Shown here one piece after another: positions 59,001 to 64,000 of a stretch of DNA of 64,000 nt. Positions within the stretch are counted from its first letter, which is position 1, and every line of letters begins with the position of its first letter. Source of the stretch: Rhodocyclaceae bacterium (GTDB lineage: Bacteria; Pseudomonadota; Gammaproteobacteria; Burkholderiales; Usitatibacteraceae). The notes under the pieces are model-generated. The model was not told the DNA's origin and ran no database searches. It saw nothing but the letters and a program-made list of their open reading frames with translations. Position numbers and translations under genes: made by a program. The stretch lies in NCBI GenBank assembly GCA_020247545.1, contig JADCIX010000020.1:1-64000 (forward strand). The letters are read 5' to 3'.

Positions 59001-60158
59001 ATGCCACATTCGGGGCCAGTCCAACTCACGCGCGATTTACTCCACTTCAATACCATCAACCCTCCGGGTATGGAACGCGACTGTGCGCGCTTCCTGGGGA
59101 GGTTGCTGGAAGATGCTGGATTCAGCGTCGCATACCACGAATTTGCAGAGGCACGAACAAGTGTAATTGCAACCATCGGTGGGCGGCAGGAGAAACCGCC
59201 AATATGTTTCACAGGGCATATCGACATCGTGCCACTCGGTGCCGCTAGCTGGACCAAGGATCCCTTCGCAGGGGAAATGGATGGTGATCTGCTCTACGGT
59301 CGTGGATCCACTGACATGAAGAGTGGCATTGCCGCGTCTGTTATTGCCGCAATCAACCTGGCACCACACTTGAGGGACAAGCCGGGCGTCACGTTAGTAT
59401 TAACCGCCTCGGAAGAGGTTGGCTGCGAAGGCGCAAAGTTTCTCGCTGACACCAAGCTGCTCGATCGCGCGGGGGCAATCGTAGTCGCCGAGCCCACTGC
59501 AAACTATCCGTATGTTGGTCACAAAGGATTGATTTGGGTTGAAATCGAAAGCCGTGGCAAGACCGCACATGCCTCGATGCCGGAACAAGGCGAGAACGCG
59601 ATTTTGAAGATGAACAAGGTCGTTAGCGAGCTTGAGCACTTCGACTGGAAACATCACTGCGGAACGGATTGTCATCATGTAATGGGTAAACCAACCATGA
59701 ACCTCGCCACCATCCATGGCGGACTGAATACGAACTCGGTCCCCGACTCCGTGAAGATGACAGTAGACATGCGCACCGTGCCCGGGATTGATCATGTGCA
59801 CCTTTGCCACTCCATTCAAAGTTTGATTGGCGACCTTGGTACATTACGCAAGATCGTGGAAACACCACCGCTCTACTCTGAACCAGACGAATGGATCGAG
59901 AGTGTATTCGCCGCGACCACGCCGTTTGCCAATAACAAGCCCTCAATCACCGCGCCACAGACCATCATGTTTTCCACCGACGGTGCTGACTTAAAGCGTG
60001 GTTATGTCGCGAACGGTTGTGGCGAGGTGCCGACAATCATTCTTGGACCGGGCCAGCCAGAACTTGCGCATCAAACAGACGAGTGGTGCTCAATCCGGCG
60101 CGTGGATGAGTCAGTGGAGATATTCGAACGCGTGATGCGCGAGTGGAACGGCCTCTAG
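59001..60158 (+). CDS. M20-family deacylase (ArgE/DapE-like)
   Basis: 385 residues from the ATG at 59001. Zinc-dependent amidohydrolase: ICFTGHIDIVPLG (first metal His/Asp), LLYGRGSTDMKSGIAASVIA (bridging Asp), LVLTASEEVGCEGA (general-base Glu), then a dimerisation domain with HKGLIWVEIESRGKTAHASMPEQG and a late GPGQPELAHQTDEW His. Candidate reactions include acetylornithine and succinyl-diaminopimelate deacylation; the sequence alone does not decide. A MITE copy ends 53 bp upstream and may have replaced the native promoter. Confidence 0.88.
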   Translation: MPHSGPVQLTRDLLHFNTINPPGMERDCARFLGRLLEDAGFSVAYHEFAEARTSVIATIGGRQEKPPICFTGHIDIVPLGAASWTKDPFAGEMDGDLLYGRGSTDMKSGIAASVIAAINLAPHLRDKPGVTLVLTASEEVGCEGAKFLADTKLLDRAGAIVVAEPTANYPYVGHKGLIWVEIESRGKTAHASMPEQGENAILKMNKVVSELEHFDWKHHCGTDCHHVMGKPTMNLATIHGGLNTNSVPDSVKMTVDMRTVPGIDHVHLCHSIQSLIGDLGTLRKIVETPPLYSEPDEWIESVFAATTPFANNKPSITAPQTIMFSTDGADLKRGYVANGCGEVPTIILGPGQPELAHQTDEWCSIRRVDESVEIFERVMREWNGL

Positions 60159-60167
60159 CGCCTGCCG

Positions 60168-60962
60168 CTAAACCGAGATCGCCATCTTGATGGCGAGCGC
60201 GATCAAGAACAGCATAAAAATTTTCTTAAGCGTGTCAACAGGAAGTCGGTGGGCGAGGCGTGCGCCATAAGGTGCGACAAAAAAACTTGTTAACGCAATA
60301 CCGAAAAACGCTGGCAGGTACACATACCCAACACTCCACTTCGGTAACGCGGGGTCGGCAAGCCCGGTTACAACGAAGCCAATTGTGCCAATGAATGCAA
60401 GCGGTAATCCGATCGCAGCGGCCGTGCCGATCGCATCATGCAAACGCACGTTGCACCATGTAAGAAACAAAATGCTCAGCACCGCACCACCGATACCGGC
60501 AAGCGCTGAGACAAAGCCCATGACGGTGCCGAAAACCGCCATACCCAACCAGCCCGGCAGCCCACGATCGCGCTGAAAACGCGAAGCCAGCTTGACGCCA
60601 AATGCCATCTGAAACGCCAGAAAGCATATAAACGCAACGAAGAATGACTTCAGAAATGCGGTGTTTGAAAAGTAGGCAAAGATGGTCCCTGATGCGGTTC
60701 CCAGCAAAATTCCCGGCACCATTTGCCGCACGACGAGCCAGTTGACTGCCCCCAATTTGTGGTGCGTACGTGCACTCGCAAACGCCCCGGGCAATATGGT
60801 GGCCATCGAGGTGGCCAGCGCCATGTGGATCACATGCTCGGAGGAGAACCCCCGTGCCACAAACGTCAACGAGAGGATGGGCACCATCACCGCGCCACCA
60901 CCAATGCCCAAGAGGCCCGCAAAAAAACCCACGAAGCAGCCCGCGAGCAGGTAGATCAGCAA
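60168..60962 (-). CDS. TSUP (TauE/SafE) family permease
   Basis: 264 residues with about eight membrane helices. VGFFAGLLGIGGGAVMVPILSL at the N-terminus and GFVSALAGIGGAVLSILFLTW in the middle are the duplicated G-I-G-G motifs of the family. Members export or take up sulfite, sulfoacetate, taurine-derived anions or organic acids; substrate unknown here. It is downstream of the EVE gene, 119 bp away, and convergent with the M20 gene. Confidence 0.9.
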   Translation of the reverse strand: MLIYLLAGCFVGFFAGLLGIGGGAVMVPILSLTFVARGFSSEHVIHMALATSMATILPGAFASARTHHKLGAVNWLVVRQMVPGILLGTASGTIFAYFSNTAFLKSFFVAFICFLAFQMAFGVKLASRFQRDRGLPGWLGMAVFGTVMGFVSALAGIGGAVLSILFLTWCNVRLHDAIGTAAAIGLPLAFIGTIGFVVTGLADPALPKWSVGYVYLPAFFGIALTSFFVAPYGARLAHRLPVDTLKKIFMLFLIALAIKMAISV

Positions 60963-61081
60963 AAATTGGAGTTCAGGATGCAGAGAAAGAATCGACTAAA
61001 AAAGGCCGGTGGAAAAGCACCACATGGATGCTTATGAGGCGGACAAATCGCGCAATCAAGCGCGGCGTCGCGGTCCCATTA

Positions 61082-61543
61082 TTACTTGCCGAGCAGCTTG
61101 ACCACCGATTTCCATTCCGTTGACGTGACGGGCGTGATCGACAATCGATTGCCCCGCTGCAGGATCACCATGGTTTGTAATGCGGGCGTATCGCGCAACT
61201 CTGCTAGAGAAAGTAGCCTAGACTTACGCATCAGTTGAACATCAACCAACATCCAGCGCGGCGTTTCCCGAGTAGCTTTTGCATCAAAGTACTTACTCTT
61301 TTTGTCGAACTGCGTTTCGTCCGGATATGCCGTTGACAACACTCTTGCCAGCCCTGCAATACCCGGCTCCGGACAGGACGAGTGATAAAAGAGGACGTCG
61401 TCCCCGACGCGCATATGGTCTCGCATGTAGTTGCGCGCAAGATAGTTGCGAACACCGAACCAAGGAACTGTCTGATTTTTCGCCTTGACGAGATCGTCGA
61501 TGGAAAACTCCGACGGCTCCGACTTCATCAACCAATAAGCCAT
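61082..61543 (-). CDS. EVE-domain protein
   Basis: 153 residues. MAYWLMKSEPSEFSIDDL and VPWFGVRNYLARNYMRDHMRVGDDVLFYHSSCPEPGIAGLA are the EVE signature; the W and aromatic residues line a pocket that binds modified bases (thymocyte nuclear protein 1-like, PUA-like fold). The cellular role is unknown, with modified-DNA or RNA sensing inferred from relatives. It sits just downstream of the 6S RNA gene, where ygfA is found in many proteobacteria. Confidence 0.93.
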   Translation of the reverse strand: MAYWLMKSEPSEFSIDDLVKAKNQTVPWFGVRNYLARNYMRDHMRVGDDVLFYHSSCPEPGIAGLARVLSTAYPDETQFDKKSKYFDAKATRETPRWMLVDVQLMRKSRLLSLAELRDTPALQTMVILQRGNRLSITPVTSTEWKSVVKLLGK

Positions 61544-61569
61544 CGATAGCAGGGAAAAAACACAACAAA

Positions 61570-61765
61570 AAATAAGGGTGAACTTGAGGGTTCGCTTGAA
61601 GCCGCACCTTGAACGCGAAGTTCAAGGGAGGAAGCACACCGGTTGCCTTTAGGTTCACCCACGTGGGGCGATCACACCGGCAACACTTGGGCGCGCAACC
61701 ATCGACATAAAGTCTATTGGTTCAAAGGATGTAAGCACCAAGCGAACGCTCAAATTCACCCGCAG
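61570..61765 (-). ncRNA. ssrS: 6S RNA
   Basis: The minus strand folds into a long rod. The closing stem pairs GGGTGAATTTGAG-CGTTCGCTTG with CAAGCGAAC-CCTCAA-GTTCACCC (about 23 bp, few mismatches). The 3' side of the central bubble carries CCTTGAACTTCGCGTTCAAGG, equivalent to the 3' hairpin of E. coli 6S RNA. T-rich sequence (TTATTTTTTG) follows the 3' end. It lies immediately downstream of zapA, the classic proteobacterial position. 6S RNA binds sigma-70 RNA polymerase as a promoter mimic. Ends are approximate. Confidence 0.85.
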
Positions 61766-61823
61766 GTCGCAACAAACTGCGTACGACAGTAGGAGAGCAC
61801 AAACCACACCAACTCAAATCAGC

Positions 61824-62192
61824 TTAGAAAAGTTTTTCCTGCTCAGCAACGGCTTTTTCTAAAATCGATTCGAACACAGCGATTCTACTCTTCACATACG
61901 CTTCGTCAATCGTCGAAACGGTTGAGGAAGGTGCGTTTTCGCGTTCATTTCGCGGGATTATTGGCGCAGCACCCAGGGTATGCAAGTTCTCGTGCGCCAA
62001 ATTCAGGGCTGCCATGATGGCAATACGCTCGTTGCCGACCACCTTGCCCATGTCGCGTATTTCTTTCATCTTGCGATTAAGCAGGTCAACAGAGGCCAGC
62101 AGTTGACGCTCTTCGCCGGGCGGCGCGGCAACGCGAAATTCGCGGCCCATGACTGAAATTGCCATACCCTTGACATCAGTAGTTTTGGTCAT
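61824..62192 (-). CDS. zapA: Cell division protein ZapA
   Basis: 122 residues. MAISVMGREFRVAAPPGEERQLL (after nine leading residues) and VGNERIAIMAALNLAHENL are the ZapA blocks; the C-terminal half is a coiled coil. It bundles FtsZ filaments at mid-cell. The start overlaps the zapB-like stop by 4 nt, which supports the ATG at 62192 over the one nine codons on. 6S RNA follows on the same strand. Confidence 0.93.
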   Translation of the reverse strand: MTKTTDVKGMAISVMGREFRVAAPPGEERQLLASVDLLNRKMKEIRDMGKVVGNERIAIMAALNLAHENLHTLGAAPIIPRNERENAPSSTVSTIDEAYVKSRIAVFESILEKAVAEQEKLF

Positions 62193-62398
62193 GACTGTTC
62201 GCTCTCAGCTTCTGGTAACTGCTCTACCAAGGCTTCGATACGCATCTTCGCGTGATCTAACTTCTCCGCTAGCCGCTTCACTTCATCCCCCTTGGCGGCG
62301 AGCTGCTGGCGCAAGTCATTGTTTTCCGAGCGCAAGCGCTGGAATAACGTGACAAAGTGGCTGAGCTTTTCCTCAAAGCGTTGGATATCGGCTTCCAT
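62189..62398 (-). CDS. zapB: ZapB-like coiled-coil protein (TIGR02449 family)
   Basis: 69 residues, almost entirely a heptad-repeat helix (IQRFEEKLSHFVTLFQRLRSE, then LRQQLAAKGDEVKRLAEKL). The TIGR02449/ZapB-like group is paired with zapA in beta- and gammaproteobacteria. A role in Z-ring organisation is inferred from that pairing. GEESP-type motifs are absent. The 140 bp upstream carry two small palindromes (about 62409-62426 and 62505-62522). Confidence 0.8.
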   Translation of the reverse strand: MEADIQRFEEKLSHFVTLFQRLRSENNDLRQQLAAKGDEVKRLAEKLDHAKMRIEALVEQLPEAESEQS

Positions 62399-62545
62399 AG
62401 ACTCATAGCGTAGCGAAAAACACGTTTCGCGTCAATGCACAAGGAAAGATTTTGAAGGTAATTTCGATTTACGGCGCTAGCCCCGTGGCCGTCAGCTGAC
62501 GACCATGCCATACCCGGCATGGAGTCGCTCAGCGACTTCCAGTAG

Positions 62546-64000
62546 CTATGATGGTGTATTCACGATGAACTCACAGAAGCCACGGCCTGCACCACCCTCG
62601 CCAAAATATCCAACGAATTCCACGGCCTGACGCAACAAGCGCTTGTCGCTAGGCGGTACCGCAGGTAGTTCGAAAGAGAAGTTTCTGCCAGTTATGACGT
62701 GTGGCAAGTCTTCAACCACGCAGAAAGGGGAAATTGTCACGACCGAATGGATACGAAGTGTGAGCGACGCCAACGGTACTGTCGTCGTGATCGTTACGGT
62801 GCCATCTGCTGAAAGTGCGCTGCGTGCCGCCTGAGTCGAAATGTCGAGGAACACTGGCTCACCAAAGATCAGGGTCTGCTGCTGGCTGGTGACTTCCTGA
62901 TTTTGCGTCGCTAACCCATCAAGAAAAAACGCATAGAGACCAGCAAACGCTTGCTCTTGTGTCGATGACAGCGGCGATCCTGCCAATGCCTCACCCGGCG
63001 AGAGGTCGATTGTTCCGAGCGAGATTTTCCCCCGCTTGAGCGCATTCCGAATCCGCATTGCAGGGATTGTTCTGAAGACAACTTCAAAATCACCATTCGA
63101 AGAGCCATTTGGTGCCGGCACCCATGAAACCTCATGATGGCGCATCCAATTCAGCATGTAAAAAACGGCCCGGTTGACTGCGGTTTCGGCAGTTCGCCAG
63201 CCAGAAAGATGTGCACAGAAGGCGATTGGGCGTTCAAAGACGGCAAAGGTCGAATCGTCCTGTGGTGCAGGCGATTCACCCGCCAGCACCAGCCACAAAT
63301 ACTTTAGGTGCGTACTCGCCGAGATTTTTCTTGTATCAAAGAGACACAGTTGGCTTGGAATTTTTCGGACCAACCCACGTAAGCCCGTGGAGCGTACGAT
63401 CCAGCCGGGCGCGGCATAGAGTGGCATCTGCATTTCAGCGACCGCACAACCGCTGCCAAGAAAGGCATCCAGCGCCTCGTCGTTGAAGAACAGAACCTCG
63501 TCGGCGTCGATCCGGTACACGTACCTATGAATGCAAGCCTCATAACCAGCGACCCGTTTCTCCGCCTCATTTTTCCAAGTTCCGTTAATCGTACGGTAAT
63601 GGATCCCGCTGGCATCCAGTGCAGCGTAAACACGGGCATCCGAACGCAACGGGTCGCTGCCGATCGCTTCAAGGTACGGCACCATCCATTCATATGCCCC
63701 ATCAACCACCACGAGTTCATCAACGTAACTTGCAATCGAAAGAAGGGCCGGTGCCAGAAGATCCCAGTCGTTGTAGACAGAAAGATACGCGCTGAACTTG
63801 ATTTTCTCGTGTGAGATCGCCGCTTTTTTTTGCCAACGAAAGGGGAAAAACAGCTTACGCGCATCTCGCTTAAGCAAAAACGAGACACGTTCGAGAGCGG
63901 GAGGAATCTTCATGTCCTTGGGGATCTCGGTCCAACCGAACTTAGGCCCAGAAATCGTCCACGGGCCGATACAGATGGGTAGGTAGCGCGCTCGTACGCC
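62546..64000 (-). CDS. Glycosyltransferase family 2-like protein, 5' end beyond the window
   Basis: At least 484 codons; the frame is open to the edge of the window (residues before the ATG at 63913 read YLPICIGPWTISGPKFGWTE, which looks coding), so the true start may be upstream. The GT-A-like domain begins KFSAYLSVYNDWDLLAPALLSIASYVDELVVVDG with a later YRIDADEVLFFNDE (D-A-D metal-binding motif). The C-terminal half, about 150 residues, is beta-rich and not recognised. Donor and acceptor are unknown. It probably acts on a cell-surface glycan. Confidence 0.8.
   Translation of the reverse strand, partial: GVRARYLPICIGPWTISGPKFGWTEIPKDMKIPPALERVSFLLKRDARKLFFPFRWQKKAAISHEKIKFSAYLSVYNDWDLLAPALLSIASYVDELVVVDGAYEWMVPYLEAIGSDPLRSDARVYAALDASGIHYRTINGTWKNEAEKRVAGYEACIHRYVYRIDADEVLFFNDEALDAFLGSGCAVAEMQMPLYAAPGWIVRSTGLRGLVRKIPSQLCLFDTRKISASTHLKYLWLVLAGESPAPQDDSTFAVFERPIAFCAHLSGWRTAETAVNRAVFYMLNWMRHHEVSWVPAPNGSSNGDFEVVFRTIPAMRIRNALKRGKISLGTIDLSPGEALAGSPLSSTQEQAFAGLYAFFLDGLATQNQEVTSQQQTLIFGEPVFLDISTQAARSALSADGTVTITTTVPLASLTLRIHSVVTISPFCVVEDLPHVITGRNFSFELPAVPPSDKRLLRQAVEFVGYFGEGGAGRGFCEFIVNTPS

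Noticed and set aside
58820-59248. 142-codon ORF starting in MITE copy 2
   Set aside because: Its first 40 residues are the MITE itself and the rest is an out-of-frame reading of the M20 deacylase gene.
1-64000. CRISPR arrays, tRNA or rRNA genes, prophage or defence island
   Set aside because: Looked for regular short repeats, clover-leaf candidates, cas, restriction, toxin-antitoxin or phage structural genes; none could be supported.

Overview
The window is a chromosomal segment of a betaproteobacterium, probably in the Burkholderiales/Nitrosomonadales range. This rests on gene order: aroQ-accB-accC-prmA-DUF3426, yqgE-ruvX-pyrR-pyrB-pyrC', pilMNOPQ-aroK-aroB with a divergent PBP1A gene, polA/LOG/DUF2782/thrB/BPSS1780, and zapB-zapA-6S RNA. 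Base composition is moderately GC-rich and coding density is high, with many 4-nt start/stop overlaps. No rRNA, tRNA, CRISPR array, plasmid or phage module is visible.

Layout. 1-2000 is mobile-element debris: a frameshifted IS1380-type transposase remnant, a 185-bp MITE-like repeat, one outer-membrane-type gene, a signal-peptide-only ORF and an IS91-type transposase tail. 2059-7396 holds an NnrU-like membrane protein, a YqiA-like esterase, an RNB ribonuclease and a TonB-family protein. 6365-12293 on the minus strand is an nDsbD domain protein, a TlpA thioredoxin, aroQ, accB, accC, prmA and a zinc-ribbon DUF3426 protein. 12580-16501 has fxsA, an epimerase, a ferredoxin reductase, a peroxiredoxin and argC. 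16634-24878 (minus) has an erythromycin-esterase-like protein, exonuclease III, oligopeptidase A and the pyr cluster. 24947-29222 has photolyase, a Kef/YbaL antiporter and a NYN/OST-HTH protein. 29290-31373 (minus) is a tightly coupled arsenic operon, arsR-arsI-arsC-aquaporin, divergent from a PhnD/PhnE pair that lacks its ATPase gene.

33571-41188 is the accessory-looking part: two paralogous tiny exported proteins whose C-termini look like TonB boxes, two exported proteins that each seem to carry two dimeric alpha/beta-barrel-like halves, a PRPP synthetase/AMP-phosphorylase-type pair, and a MipA-like porin. 41222-48226 has polA, LOG, DUF2782, thrB, a membrane protein and a Liv-type binding protein. 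48235-57934 is aroB-aroK-pilQPONM with divergent mrcA. The end has an uncharacterised protein, the second (inverted) MITE copy, an M20 deacylase, a TSUP permease, an EVE protein, 6S RNA, zapA, zapB and a glycosyltransferase running off the window.

The most unusual signal is the small-protein pair at 34261-34473 and 35489-35701. The two proteins share a KDN-x-GST N-terminus, a signal peptide with an A-x-A site, and the end ITATRLK. At DNA level they share a leader and an identical 16-nt element just after the stop codon, and each gene has its own strong terminator.
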